This document shows positions 1 to 8,754 of a stretch of DNA of 64,000 nt, piece after piece. The first letter of the stretch is position 1. Each line of letters opens with the position of its first letter. The notes under the pieces were generated by a model, which worked only from the letters and a program-made list of their open reading frames with translations, was not told where the DNA came from and did not search any database. The position numbers and the translations under genes are program-made. This DNA is from Actinoalloteichus_B caeruleus (GTDB taxonomy: Bacteria; Actinomycetota; Actinomycetes; Mycobacteriales; Pseudonocardiaceae), in assembly GCF_000718005.1 (NCBI RefSeq), contig NZ_JODV01000006.1; one strand, 5' to 3'.

Positions 1-1547
1 TAGCGCAGGCGCAGGAGCCGGCCCAGCCGCCGCACGGCCCTGGTCCGCCCCGTGAAGGTCATCGGGTTCAGCAGGGGGCGGAACCGCCGCCGCACCACCG
101 ACTGCGCCCTGGCGAAACCGCGGAGGCCGTCCTCCCCGTGCACCCGGCCGAAACCCGACTCGCCGGAACCCCCGAAGGGGAGAGCGGGAACGGCGGCGAA
201 GGTGAGGACGCCGTCCACCGCCACCATGCCCGCTCGCAGCCGGGGCGCGAGGTCCGCTCCGGCCGGACCGGCGAAGACGGCCGCTCCCAGCGCGTGGCGT
301 CCGGAGTTGGCCCGGGCGACGGCGGTGTCGAGATCGGGAACGCGGTGGACGACGAGGACCGGCCCGAAAGTCTCCTCCGAACTGACCAGCGCCTCCTCCG
401 GCACGTCGACCAGCACCACCGGCTCGACGTACGGCGGCCGTACGGACTCCACGCCGCCGACCAGCGCCCTGCCTCCCCGCTCCAGCGCCTCGGCGAGCTG
501 GCGGCGCACGACCTCGACCTGGGCCGGGTCGGTCATCGGCCCGTAGTCGGCGTGGGGTTCACCGCCGGGTCGCACCCGGGCCACCCGTTCGACGAGCAGT
601 CGGAGGAACTCCTCCGCGACGGCCTCCACCACGTAGATCCGTTCCACCGACACGCAGATCTGGCCGGCGTTGGACAGCCCGCCCCACACGGCGGCGTCGG
701 CGGCGCGTCCCAGGTCAGCGCCCTCCCCGACGATGAGGGCGTCCTTCCCCCCGCATTCGAGCACGACGGGTGTGAGGCTGTCGGCGCAGGCGTGGAGGAC
801 GGCCCGGCCCGTGCTCGCCGAGCCTGTGAAGGAGATCTTGTCCACCCCGGAGGCGCACAGCGCCGCGCCGGTGTCGCCAGCCCCGGTGACGGTGTGGAGC
901 AGTTCGCGCTCCGGCACGCTCTCGGCGAGTGAGGCCGCCAACCACCGCCCCACCCCGGGCGTGAGCTCGCTGGGTTTGAACACGACCGTGTTCCCGGCGG
1001 CGAGCGCGTAGGCGATGCTGCCCATCGGGGTGAGCACGGGGAAGTTCCAGGGCCCGATGACGCCGACGACGCCGAGCGGGAGGTACTCGACCGTGGAGAC
1101 CTGGTTGTTCATCAGCCACCCGGACGGCACCCGCCGGCGCCCCAGCACCCGCTCCGCGTGCCGAGCCGCCCAGCTGAGGTGTTCGACGGCCATCGCCACC
1201 TCGACCCGGGCGTCGTCGACCGGCTTCCCGGTCTCGGCGCAGACGAGGTGCGCCAGCTCGTCGAAGTGGCGGACGAGGTGGCGGCGCCAGGCGGCGAGCC
1301 GGGCGGCACGGCCGCCGAACCCCAGCCCGGACCACCACTCGCCGGCGGCGCGCGCCGAGGCGACGGTGTCCTCGACCTCCTCGGGTGTCCGCAGCGGGTA
1401 GTGGCCGACGGTCTCCCCGGTGCGGGGGTCGACGGAGGTGAAGCGCCGCGCTCCCGGCCCCGTCACCGACTCGCCGGTGACCGTCCCGCAGCCGCCCCCG
1501 GACACCCCCGCCACGCTGTTGTCCTGGCCTGGCACGGGGTTCGGCAT
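1..1547 (-). CDS. Aldehyde dehydrogenase, succinate-semialdehyde dehydrogenase type (3' end at window edge)
   Basis: NAD(P)-dependent oxidation of an aldehyde to its acid, probably succinic semialdehyde in GABA breakdown (cytosolic). The 515 codons seen carry the family marks: the PWNFP loop near residue 168, Glu264 in LECGGK (general base), and catalytic Cys298 in NAGQICVS. The C-terminal FGGSGESGFGR stretch is also present. ATG at 1547 is preceded by GGGAGG at 8 nt; an out-of-frame ATG at 1554 is rejected. The reading frame is still open at base 3 and the next two bases are TA, so the stop may fall exactly at the window edge. The length fits the actinobacterial GabD2 group (about 515-520 residues). 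Family is certain; the substrate is inferred. Confidence 0.9.
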   Translation of the reverse strand, partial: MPNPVPGQDNSVAGVSGGGCGTVTGESVTGPGARRFTSVDPRTGETVGHYPLRTPEEVEDTVASARAAGEWWSGLGFGGRAARLAAWRRHLVRHFDELAHLVCAETGKPVDDARVEVAMAVEHLSWAARHAERVLGRRRVPSGWLMNNQVSTVEYLPLGVVGVIGPWNFPVLTPMGSIAYALAAGNTVVFKPSELTPGVGRWLAASLAESVPERELLHTVTGAGDTGAALCASGVDKISFTGSASTGRAVLHACADSLTPVVLECGGKDALIVGEGADLGRAADAAVWGGLSNAGQICVSVERIYVVEAVAEEFLRLLVERVARVRPGGEPHADYGPMTDPAQVEVVRRQLAEALERGGRALVGGVESVRPPYVEPVVLVDVPEEALVSSEETFGPVLVVHRVPDLDTAVARANSGRHALGAAVFAGPAGADLAPRLRAGMVAVDGVLTFAAVPALPFGGSGESGFGRVHGEDGLRGFARAQSVVRRRFRPLLNPMTFTGRTRAVRRLGRLLRLR

Positions 1548-1729
1548 GGTGCATCCTCCCAGGGACCGGGGAGCGTCGCGGGCCGTCAGCCCAGTTCGCG
1601 CGCCGGACACGTCGCGGTCGTGACAGATCATCTTCCGGACACCCCCCATTGCGCACCCGTTGGCGTGGGGCCGTGGTGAAGATCCGACGAACGGGTGATG
1701 GGCGGGGTAGGCGGGGAACACCCCGTGAG

Positions 1730-2746
1730 TCAGGCCGAGGGCGGCAGCTCTGGCCTGACCTCCTGGGCCGCCGCGAGCGCGCCGGCGCAGACGTCGGCCC
1801 CGTCCCGCAGGACGTCGTCCATCACCACCCGGACGATCTCGGACTCGTACGCGCCGCCGCCGGTGGTCCGGTGCAACCAGCTGATCTCGCACTGGGGGTA
1901 GACGATCTCGGACCGTTCGCGGTAGGCGACCGCGCCGGCCACCTCCACCTCCTCGGTGGCGTCGTCGTCGGCGGGGTCCGACCCCTGCGCGAACTCGACG
2001 AGGAGGGACGGGCCCGCCGGGGCTCCCCAGCGGCACCGGTACAGGCCGTCCGGCCGCGACTCCTGATCGGGTCCCAGGACGTCCTCCACCACGTCCGGGG
2101 CCAGCAGGGCGCAGGGGTCCCGTTCCAGCAGGGTGCCGTCCGGGGTGTCCAACAGCGGGGGACCCTCGCGGAGTCGTTCGACCGCCACGCGGGCCAGTTC
2201 GCCGCCCTGGTCGCACAGATCCTCGCCGGGGCCGTCGACCAGCACGGTCAGCGCGCGGGGGTGTTCGCCCTCGCTGGTGAGCAGCCGCACCGTGCAGTTC
2301 CCGCCGGACCCGCTGCTCATCGACTGCAGGTAGGTGGGGAGGCCGGCGATGTCCTCGGCAGCCTCCTGCGCGAAGAGGAGCGCGTTGTCCCCGAGCTGGA
2401 GGGACACGTTCAGGGAACGTTCCTCCAGGAGCTTGTACCCGTAGCAGCGGTCCCAGCCGGAGTTGGACAGGGTCAGGTCGTCGGCCAACGGGGCGAGGGC
2501 CGCGGGGTCGACCAACGCGCACGGATCGACCCGCCGTTGGGCGTCCAGGGTCAACGCCGGGTCCTGTGGTCCGGTCCACTCCGCCGCGACCCCCGGATCG
2601 ACCGGGGCGGGTTCCATCGGGACCGTGCTCCTGGCCGAGACGGTCTTGGTCAGGTCGGGTGCCGCTCCGCAGCCGGCCGCCACCAGGGACATGAGCACGG
2701 CCGCTCCCAGGAACGAGGAGGCGGGACCGGTTCGACGCACAGGCAC
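1730..2746 (-). CDS. Secreted lipoprotein, DUF3558-like
   Basis: 338 residues with a lipoprotein signal peptide: basic start, hydrophobic stretch and lipobox LVAAGC with Cys26 as the predicted lipidated residue, so it should sit on the outer face of the membrane. Two similar modules follow, each opening with DPCAL (about residues 74 and 209) and each holding paired Cys residues, as in actinobacterial DUF3558-type proteins. No catalytic motif is visible and the function is unknown. GTG start at 2746; a TAGCGT -10 box ends 6 nt before it, so the mRNA is probably leaderless. Family assignment is by repeat pattern and is moderate. Confidence 0.75.
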
Positions 2747-2752
2747 GTCCGC

Positions 2753-2758
2753 ACGCTA
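2753..2758 (-). promoter_or_regulatory. -10 box (TAGCGT) of leaderless lipoprotein gene
   Basis: Matches the actinobacterial -10 pattern TANNNT and lies 6 nt upstream of the GTG at 2746, with no Shine-Dalgarno sequence between. This places the transcription start at or next to the start codon. Confidence 0.5.
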
Positions 2759-3069
2759 GCCGGTCGTCGGCGCCGGTGGGTCCACTACGGCCAACCGTGG
2801 TCCCCCGGCTCGCGCGGGGAGCGCGTTCGGTCCCGTACGGGAAGTGGAGGACTCCGCTGGGTGCGCGTCCGCGCTGGTCCCCGCGCGCGGCCAGCCCCGT
2901 CGAGGACCGCGCCGGCGGGCGAGACCTCTCGGCCCGTTCCAGCCCCCGCCCGGACGGGGGCGCGCACGGGCGGCCGGGGAGGCGGTGAGGGCGGCCCGTC
3001 GGTTCACCGGCTCGGGCTCGTCCGCCGTCCCACCTGGATCCACCGCCGCTGGGGATGGCCGCCGCGCGG
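2759..3069. other. Gene-free stretch
   Basis: About 310 bases between the lipoprotein promoter and the 3' end of the B12-domain pseudogene. Frames are open but arginine- and proline-rich on both strands, and no family motif is seen. It may include decayed sequence from the neighbouring pseudogene. Confidence 0.4.
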
Positions 3070-3810
3070 GGGGCTCCCGGAGTTCGGTGGCGAGCGGGTC
3101 GAGGGTCGTCACCAGGAACGTGAGGGGGACGTCGCGCGCGGCGAGCACGTCCGACGCCCAGTCGAGGAAACCGTGGAAGAGCTCGTCATCGCCGAGGTAG
3201 GGCGCGGTCACCAGGAAGCCGATGATGTGGACCCACGTCCTCGGCGGTGTGCTGGCGCTGCCGTTCGGTGTGCTCGGTGACGGCCGGGAACAGATCCTCC
3301 AGCCGCGCGCAGGTGGTCCGGACGAGACCCGTGGCACGCCGCGCGACCATCGTGCACTCCCGCGCCACCAGGCGCGGGAGGTCGTCGACGGGGTGGCGGG
3401 GGAGGTCGGCGGTGGTGGCCGCCGCGCCGCGAGGAGGTCGGCTGCCTCGCAGGCGTCCCGGGCCCAGGCGTGCGCTCCGAGCGGTTCGGCGTAGCGGCCG
3501 TCCGCGCCGCAGGGGGCTCCGCCGACGATGACGGGCCTTCCGTCGGCATGGCAGGCGGTGACGGTCGCGTGCGCGGTGGGGAGGCGGTGGCGATCGAGCG
3601 GGAGAGCGCCACGACGTCGGGGCCCTCCCGGTGCGGGTGGGTGATCAGCGGTGAGGAAACGGGAGTGCGCGTCGACCAACCACGCCGGTTGCCCTGGTCG
3701 AACCGGGCACCCCCGTCGGCGGCGGGGAAGCCGTTGAGGGCCCGCGGGGTGCCGTCGCGCCCGAGCAGCACGGCGGGACAGGGCGTGGAACCCCACAGCT
3801 CGTCACCCAC
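3070..3810 (-). pseudogene. Frameshifted cobalamin (B12)-binding-domain protein
   Basis: No single frame covers this region, but consecutive fragments in three minus-strand frames read as one protein. Pieces resemble the B12-binding domain proteins of actinomycetes: a DAHSRFLTAD strand, GPDVVALS, then TVTACHADGRPVIVGG and LGAHAWARDA. A helical C-terminal part follows with LEDLFPAVTEHTERQRQ, HIIGFLVTAPYLGDDELF and LDPLATELREPP. At least four frame changes are needed (near 3640-3670, 3590, 3370-3400 and 3240). The N-terminal helical domain expected of the family is missing; the first 40 residues loosely resemble a PAS segment instead. It probably once sensed cobalamin or light and regulated a neighbour. 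tspO lies just upstream on the same strand. Confidence 0.6.
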
Positions 3811-3900
3811 GAGGGGCGGGAGGCGCGCGTCAGGCCGTCCGTGTCCACCGTTCCCACTGGTCCCGACCTGGTTCGGCGGTCGCGAACGGGTCAGCGGCGC

Positions 3901-4401
3901 TCACGTGTTGAGCGACCAGACCGCGGCGTTCAGCAGGGCCGCGAACCCCACCCAGAGCAGGTAGGGCACCAGCAGCACAGCCGCCGTGCGGTGGAGCCGG
4001 GCGAACAGGCCCACGAGGACGGCGACGACGAGGAACAGCACCACGATGTCGACCAACGCGAGGCCGTAACGTCCGGCGGCGAAGAACAGCGGCGTCCACG
4101 CGGCGTTCAACACGAGCTGGGCGCCGTACAACCCGAGCGCGGTACGGGCTCCGGTGACGCCGTGCCGCCGCCACACCAGCCAGCCCGAGACGGCGATCAA
4201 CACGTAGAGCGCCGTCCACACGGGCCCGAAGAGCCAGGAGGGCGGGGCCCAGGACGGCAGTTCGAGCGCCGCGTAGTCCTCAGCCGCGGATCTTGAGGCG
4301 AGCGAGCCGACCACGGCGGTCGCCGCGACGGCCGCGACGAAGACGAGCAGCCCGCGCACCGGGTGCGCGGGGGCGTGGCCTGGCTCCGGTTGGACGGGCA
4401 T
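3901..4401 (-). CDS. tspO: TspO/MBR family tryptophan-rich membrane protein
   Basis: 166 residues with five membrane segments, the normal TspO size. Family signatures: ELPSWAPPSWLFGPVWTALY after the first helix, QLVLNAAWTPLFF in the middle, and PYLLWVGFAALLNAAVWSLN at the end. TspO proteins bind porphyrins and related tetrapyrroles and take part in stress or redox responses; the exact role here is unknown. ATG at 4401. A TAGCCT -10 box ends 6 nt upstream, the intervening bases being all G, so the transcript is probably leaderless. A decayed cobalamin-domain gene follows downstream on the same strand, so the pair may once have formed a tetrapyrrole-responsive unit. Confidence 0.92.
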   Translation of the reverse strand: MPVQPEPGHAPAHPVRGLLVFVAAVAATAVVGSLASRSAAEDYAALELPSWAPPSWLFGPVWTALYVLIAVSGWLVWRRHGVTGARTALGLYGAQLVLNAAWTPLFFAAGRYGLALVDIVVLFLVVAVLVGLFARLHRTAAVLLVPYLLWVGFAALLNAAVWSLNT

Positions 4402-4407
4402 CCCCCC

Positions 4408-4413
4408 AGGCTA
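4408..4413 (-). promoter_or_regulatory. -10 box (TAGCCT) of leaderless tspO
   Basis: TANNNT hexamer followed by six G residues and then the ATG at 4401. Spacing suits a transcript beginning at or within a base or two of the start codon. Confidence 0.5.
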
Positions 4414-4451
4414 GGGCCGATGCGGACGCCCGTGTTCCCGACGCCCCGCGC

Positions 4452-5111
4452 TCAGAAGAGGCGGAACTCGTCCGGTTCGATGCCCCGCAGGGCGTCGTAG
4501 TCGAGGGTGACGCAGCGGATGCCCCGGTCCTCGGCCAGCACCCGCGCCTGGGGCCTGATGATCTGCGCGGCGAAGACACCCCGCACCGGCGCCAGCAGGG
4601 GATCCCGGTTGAGCAGGTCCAGGTACCGGGTCAGCTGTTCGACCCCGTCGATCTCACCGCGACGCTTGATCTCCACGGCGACCGTGGCCCCCGCGTCGTC
4701 GCGGCAGAGCAGGTCGACCGGGCCGATGGCCGTCGGGTACTCGCGGCGCACCAGCGACCAGCCATCCCCGAGGGTGGTGACGTGCTCGGCGAGCAGCTCC
4801 TGGAGGTGCGCCTCGACACCGTCCTTGACCAGGCCCGGCTCCGGGCCCAGCTCGTGCTTGCTGTCGTGCAGGACCTCGCTGATGGTGATGACGAGCTTCT
4901 CGCCGGCCTTGTTCTGCACGGTCCACACGTCGGGGTCCTCGATCAGCCAGCAGGGCGGGCTCATCCAGTTCAGCGGTTTGTACGCGCGGTCGTCGGAGTG
5001 GACCGACACGGACCCGTCCGCCTTGATCAGCAGGAGCCTGGTGGCCTTCGGCAGATGGGCGGTGAGCCGGCCGACGTAGTCCACCTGGCACTGAGCGATC
5101 ACGAGACGCAC
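4452..5111 (-). CDS. nucS: Mismatch-specific endonuclease NucS (EndoMS)
   Basis: 219 residues, the usual length. NucS cuts both strands at G-T, G-G and T-T mismatches and gives actinobacteria, which lack MutS/MutL, their mismatch repair. The N-terminal part binds DNA and dimerises. The C-terminal nuclease domain shows Asp133 in GPVDLL and Glu147/Lys149 in AVEIKRRG, the RecB-like active site. The last residues, DEFRLF, fit the motif that binds the DNA sliding clamp. GTG start at 5111 with a TAGGCT -10 box 7 nt upstream and no Shine-Dalgarno sequence: probably leaderless. It lies 60 nt downstream of the subtilase gene on the same strand. Confidence 0.96.
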   Translation of the reverse strand: MRLVIAQCQVDYVGRLTAHLPKATRLLLIKADGSVSVHSDDRAYKPLNWMSPPCWLIEDPDVWTVQNKAGEKLVITISEVLHDSKHELGPEPGLVKDGVEAHLQELLAEHVTTLGDGWSLVRREYPTAIGPVDLLCRDDAGATVAVEIKRRGEIDGVEQLTRYLDLLNRDPLLAPVRGVFAAQIIRPQARVLAEDRGIRCVTLDYDALRGIEPDEFRLF

Positions 5112-5118
5112 CCGGCAC

Positions 5119-5124
5119 AGCCTA
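5119..5124 (-). promoter_or_regulatory. -10 box (TAGGCT) of leaderless nucS
   Basis: TANNNT hexamer ending 7 nt upstream of the nucS GTG. No ribosome binding site intervenes. Confidence 0.5.
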
Positions 5125-5171
5125 GATGCCCCGTCGACGCCGTCGCGCGCGCCCCGCCGGCCGGCTCGCCG

Positions 5172-6359
5172 TCACTGCCCGGTGTAGAGGAGGAGGTTGG
5201 GCGAACCCGCCTGCGGGTCCTCGACCACGTCCGGCGTCGCGGCGTCGGTGAGGGCCGCCGCGATCTCCTCGGGAGTGGCCTCGGGGCTCTCGGCCAGGAG
5301 GAGGGCGGCGGCGCCCGCGACGTGGGGTGAGGCCATCGACGTCCCGCTGATGGTGTTGGTGGCGTCCTCCCCGTCGATCCAGGCCGAGGTGATGTCGACG
5401 CCGGGGGCGAACAGGTCGAGGCACTCCCCCCAGTTGGAGAAGTAGGCGCGGCCGTCCTCGGCGTCGGTGGCCCCGACCGTCACGGCTTCCTCGACCCGGG
5501 CCGGTGAGGTCCCGCAGGCGTCGGTGTTGGAGTTGCCCCCGGCCACGACGTAGGTGACGCCGGCGGCCACGGAGTTGGCGACGGCCTCGTCGATGGCGGT
5601 GGCCCCGGCGCTACCCAGGCTCATGTTGGCCACGGCGGGCGTCTCGGCGTTCTCGGTGACCCAGTCGATGCCCGCGATCACGCCGGAGCTCGTGCCGGAG
5701 CCGTCGCATCCGAGCACGCGCACCGAGTAGAGGTCGACGCCCTTGGCCACCCCGTACTCCTCGCCGCCGATGGTTCCCGCGACGTGGGTGCCGTGGCCGT
5801 TGCAGTCCTCGCCCTCCTGGCCGTCGTCGACCGCGTCGAACCCGAGTTGGGCTCGGCCACCGAAGTCGACGTGCCCGTGGTTGATGCCGGTGTCGAGGAC
5901 GTAGACGGACACCCCCTCCGCGGTCGACTGGTACTCGTAGGCCTCGTCGAGGGGGAGTTCCCGCTGGTCGATGCGGTCCAGGCCCCAGGTGGGGCCCTCC
6001 TGGACATCGGTGAGCCGAACCCGCTGGTCCTGCTCGACGAGCGCGACACCGGGTTCGGCGGCCAGCAGCGGCGCCTCGGCGTCGTCCAGGCTGACGGCGA
6101 ACCCGCGCAGCGCCGTCCGGTAGGTCATCTCCACGGAGCCGCCGAACTTGGCGGCCAGATCACCGGCGGTTCCCACGACGTCCTGGGCGGAGACCGTGTC
6201 GTCCAGGACCACGATGTACCGGCCGGGCACCGCGTCGGGGTTCTCGGTGCCCAGCACGTCCCCGCGTGGGCCTTCCGTCGCGAGTGCCGTTCCTGGCAGG
6301 GCCGCGACGAGCGCCACCGCCCCCAGGAACGCCACCGCCCTGGACCATGAGTCGTTCAT
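5172..6359 (-). CDS. Secreted subtilisin-like serine protease (S8, proteinase K type)
   Basis: 395 residues: signal peptide (1-27, ending ALA), an inhibitor-I9-type propeptide (about 45-110) that folds and then blocks the enzyme, and the S8 catalytic domain. The triad is complete: Asp156 in VLDTG, His189 in NGHGTHVAG and Ser341 in SGTSMASPHVAG, with oxyanion Asn276. There is no C-terminal extension beyond the catalytic domain, so this is a minimal exported protease. ATG at 6359 is chosen because GGGGAGGAG precedes it and the signal peptide starts there; the frame stays open further upstream without signal character. The 290 bases upstream are AT-richer than average and should hold the promoter. 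Confidence 0.95.
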   Translation of the reverse strand: MNDSWSRAVAFLGAVALVAALPGTALATEGPRGDVLGTENPDAVPGRYIVVLDDTVSAQDVVGTAGDLAAKFGGSVEMTYRTALRGFAVSLDDAEAPLLAAEPGVALVEQDQRVRLTDVQEGPTWGLDRIDQRELPLDEAYEYQSTAEGVSVYVLDTGINHGHVDFGGRAQLGFDAVDDGQEGEDCNGHGTHVAGTIGGEEYGVAKGVDLYSVRVLGCDGSGTSSGVIAGIDWVTENAETPAVANMSLGSAGATAIDEAVANSVAAGVTYVVAGGNSNTDACGTSPARVEEAVTVGATDAEDGRAYFSNWGECLDLFAPGVDITSAWIDGEDATNTISGTSMASPHVAGAAALLLAESPEATPEEIAAALTDAATPDVVEDPQAGSPNLLLYTGQ

Positions 6360-6649
6360 TGCCACTCCTCCCCGTCGATCCGTCAGGAAATTTCCAACAG
6401 GACCGACTATTCGTAAGGGAAAGATTGACATTCGACCGGCTGGTTGCGGAATGCCTTCGCGTTCGTCGGGCGGGGCTGTACCCCTTCGAATGAGGGGTCT
6501 CACCCGTTCGGCCAAGGAACCGTTCACGAGTGGTGGCGGGGACTGCTCCAACCGGAGCACGGTCTCCACAGCGGAGCGGGGTTCGTGGGTCGCGGAAGCA
6601 CCACCCCCGGACTTGGCACCCTCCTCGCCAGGAGGCAGGATCATCGGCC

Positions 6650-7195
6650 GTGGACACGCTCGACAGCCGCCAGGTGTACGCGAACCCGTGGATGAGCATC
6701 CGAGAGGACACCATCCGGCGCCAAGACGGTTCGGTCGGGATCTACGGGGTCATCGACAAGCCACCGTTCGCGCTGGTGATCCCGGAGGACGGGGAACGGT
6801 TGTTCCTCGTGGAGCAGTTCCGCTACCCACTGGGTCGGCGGTGCTGGGAGTTCCCGCAGGGCACCGCCCCGGACCAACTGGAACTCCCGCCGAGGGAACT
6901 GGCCGAACGCGAACTCCGCGAGGAGACCGGCCTGCGGGCGGGTCGGCTGACCGAACTCGGCACGCTCGACCTCGCGCCGGGGCTGAGCAGCCAGCGCGGC
7001 GCGGTCTTCCTGGCCACCGAACTCACCATCGGCGTGCACCAGCGGGAACACGAGGAGCAGGACATGCGTGCAGCCTGGTTCACCCACGAGCGGTTCCGGG
7101 AGATGGTGGCCACCGGCGAGATCACCGACGCCCAGTCCATCGCGGCGTACTCCCTGCTCCTGCTGCACCGGGCGGGCGTCGGCGTCGCTGACTGA
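6650..7195 (+). CDS. NUDIX hydrolase (ADP-ribose pyrophosphatase-like)
   Basis: 181 residues. It should hydrolyse a nucleoside diphosphate linked to another group, such as ADP-ribose. The core of the Nudix box, RELREETGL, is intact at about residues 86-94, preceded by EFPQGT; the spacing between the first Gly and Glu is one residue off the classic Gx5E. The N-terminal half resembles the ADP-ribose pyrophosphatase group (VEQFRYPLGRRCWEFPQG). The GTG at 6650 is a tentative start: GGAGG lies 14 nt upstream, longer than ideal, and no better start is in frame. It converges on the ehu operon, with a shared terminator. Confidence 0.85.
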   Translation: MDTLDSRQVYANPWMSIREDTIRRQDGSVGIYGVIDKPPFALVIPEDGERLFLVEQFRYPLGRRCWEFPQGTAPDQLELPPRELAERELREETGLRAGRLTELGTLDLAPGLSSQRGAVFLATELTIGVHQREHEEQDMRAAWFTHERFREMVATGEITDAQSIAAYSLLLLHRAGVGVAD

Positions 7196-7206
7196 CCGAC
7201 GCCCGC
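7172..7206. terminator. Bidirectional terminator hairpin
   Basis: Perfect 11-bp arms, GCGGGCGTCGG at 7172-7182 and its complement at 7196-7206, with a 13-nt loop. It overlaps the last codons of the Nudix gene and ends 7 bases from the ehuA stop, so it can serve both converging transcripts. Confidence 0.6.
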
Positions 7207-7212
7207 ACCCGC

Positions 7213-8040
7213 TCAGGTCTCGTCGAGCACGGACTCCAGGAAGGTCCTGGTGCGCTCCTGCTTGGGGTCGTCGAAGATCTCGGCCGGCGGAGCCGCCTCG
7301 ATGATCTTCCCCTGGTCGAACATGAGCACCCGGTGGGAGACGTCCCGGGCGAACTTCATCGCGTGGGTGACGCAGAGCATGGTGATGTCACTGCTCTTCG
7401 CGATGTCGCGCAGCACGTCGAGCACCTCGGCGGCCAGCTCGGGGTCCAGCGCCGAGGTGACCTCGTCGAGCAGCAGGATGTCCGGGTCCATGGCCAGCGC
7501 CCTGGCGATCGCTACCCGCTGCTGCTGACCACCGGAGAGCTGCGACGGGTACGCCCGGAGCTTGTCACCGAGCCCCACCATGTCGAGCAGTTCCTTCGCC
7601 CGCTCCTCCGCCTCGTCCTGCGAGCGGCCGAGGACGTGCACCGGGGCCTCGGTGACGTTGCGCAGGACCCGCATGTTCGGGAACAGGTTGTACTGCTGGA
7701 ACACCATCGTGATCCGACCTCGGACCTTGCGGACGTGCTGCTCCCCGGCCTTGACCAGCTCGCCGTTCCGCTCCTCGTGGTAGAGGTAGTCCTCCCCCAC
7801 CCTGATGGTGCCGGAGTCTGGCTTGGTCAGCGTCATGAGCATCCGAAGGATGGTGGTCTTCCCCGAACCGCTCGGCCCGATCAGCGTCACCCGCTCCCCG
7901 GACCCGACCGAGAACGACAGGTCGTCGAGGACGACGTTCTTCCCGAAGCGCTTGCTGATCTGGTCGAAGACGATGAACCCGTCGTCGGTGGTCGCTTTCT
8001 CCCCCGGCGAGCCGGCCGCCGCGGCGCTGGGCTCGGTCAT
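7213..8040 (-). CDS. ehuA: Ectoine/hydroxyectoine ABC importer, ATP-binding subunit
   Basis: 275 residues. Drives import of a polar compatible solute. Walker A GPSGSGKT, Q-loop FQQYNLFP, signature LSGGQQQR, Walker B ILLLDEVTSALD and the switch His in VTHAMKFARDV are all present. It belongs to the polar amino-acid uptake (GlnQ/HisP) group; the EhuA call rests mainly on the EhuB-like binding protein and the gene order. ATG at 8040 is preferred over the in-frame start at 8061 because GAGAGG precedes it by 7 nt. It is the last gene of the ehuBCDA operon, 51 nt after ehuD. The ehuA-type N-terminal extension of about 28 residues is low in complexity. Confidence 0.88.
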   Translation of the reverse strand: MTEPSAAAAGSPGEKATTDDGFIVFDQISKRFGKNVVLDDLSFSVGSGERVTLIGPSGSGKTTILRMLMTLTKPDSGTIRVGEDYLYHEERNGELVKAGEQHVRKVRGRITMVFQQYNLFPNMRVLRNVTEAPVHVLGRSQDEAEERAKELLDMVGLGDKLRAYPSQLSGGQQQRVAIARALAMDPDILLLDEVTSALDPELAAEVLDVLRDIAKSSDITMLCVTHAMKFARDVSHRVLMFDQGKIIEAAPPAEIFDDPKQERTRTFLESVLDET

Positions 8041-8091
8041 GTCGAATCCTCTCGGTCTCACGAAGAACGGTGGGGTGGGGCTGGCGGCGGA

Positions 8092-8754
8092 TCAGGCCGC
8101 GCGGACGGTGCCGAAACGGCGCTCGAAGATGCGGGCGATCCACGACATCACCAGGGCGGTCGCCAGGTAGAGGATGCCGGCGACGGTGATGGGTTCCGGG
8201 TAGCGGAAGGTCTCCGACCCGATGCCCTGGGCGGTGGTCAGCATCTCCGGGAGCGTGATGACGATGAGCTGCGGGGTGTCCTTGAACATCGCGATCACGT
8301 AGTTGCCCAGCGCCGGCGCCGAACGCGGGATCGCCTGCGGCAGGATCACGCTCGTCCAGGTGCGGCGAGCCGGCAGGTTCAGCGCCTTCGCCGCCTCCCA
8401 CTGCCCCTGGGGCACCCCGTCGATGCCAGCCCGGTAGACCTCCGAGATGTAGGTGGCGTAGTGCACGCCCAGTCCGATGGCACCGGTCATCAGGGTGGAG
8501 AGGTGCACGTCGAACTGCGGCAGCACGTAGAAGAGGAAGAACAGCTGCACGAGCAGCGGCGTGGACCGGATGAACTCCACGACCAGCCCCACCGGAGCGG
8601 AGACCCAGACCAGCCGGCTGCGCCGCAGCAGGGCGAAGACCAGGCCGAGCACCAGTGCGATCAGGTAGCCGACGACGGTCGCCTGGAGCGCGATGACCAG
8701 CCCGTCGAGCAGCCGGGGGAAGGAGTCCCAGAAGATCTGCCAGTCCCAGTTCAT
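8092..8754 (-). CDS. ehuD: Ectoine/hydroxyectoine ABC importer, permease
   Basis: 220 residues with about five membrane helices. One of two pore-forming subunits of the importer. The EAA loop that docks on the ATPase is visible as EAAKALNLPARRTWTSVILP, about residues 120-139. Its ATG overlaps the ehuC stop by four bases (ATGA), so translation is coupled and the two permeases are made in equal amounts. Family: HisM-like polar amino-acid permease; the substrate is inferred from the operon. Confidence 0.88.
   Translation of the reverse strand: MNWDWQIFWDSFPRLLDGLVIALQATVVGYLIALVLGLVFALLRRSRLVWVSAPVGLVVEFIRSTPLLVQLFFLFYVLPQFDVHLSTLMTGAIGLGVHYATYISEVYRAGIDGVPQGQWEAAKALNLPARRTWTSVILPQAIPRSAPALGNYVIAMFKDTPQLIVITLPEMLTTAQGIGSETFRYPEPITVAGILYLATALVMSWIARIFERRFGTVRAA

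Noticed and set aside
138..932. Plus-strand open frame at the window start
   Set aside because: Antisense shadow of the aldehyde dehydrogenase, whose minus-strand frame holds the active-site Cys and Glu.
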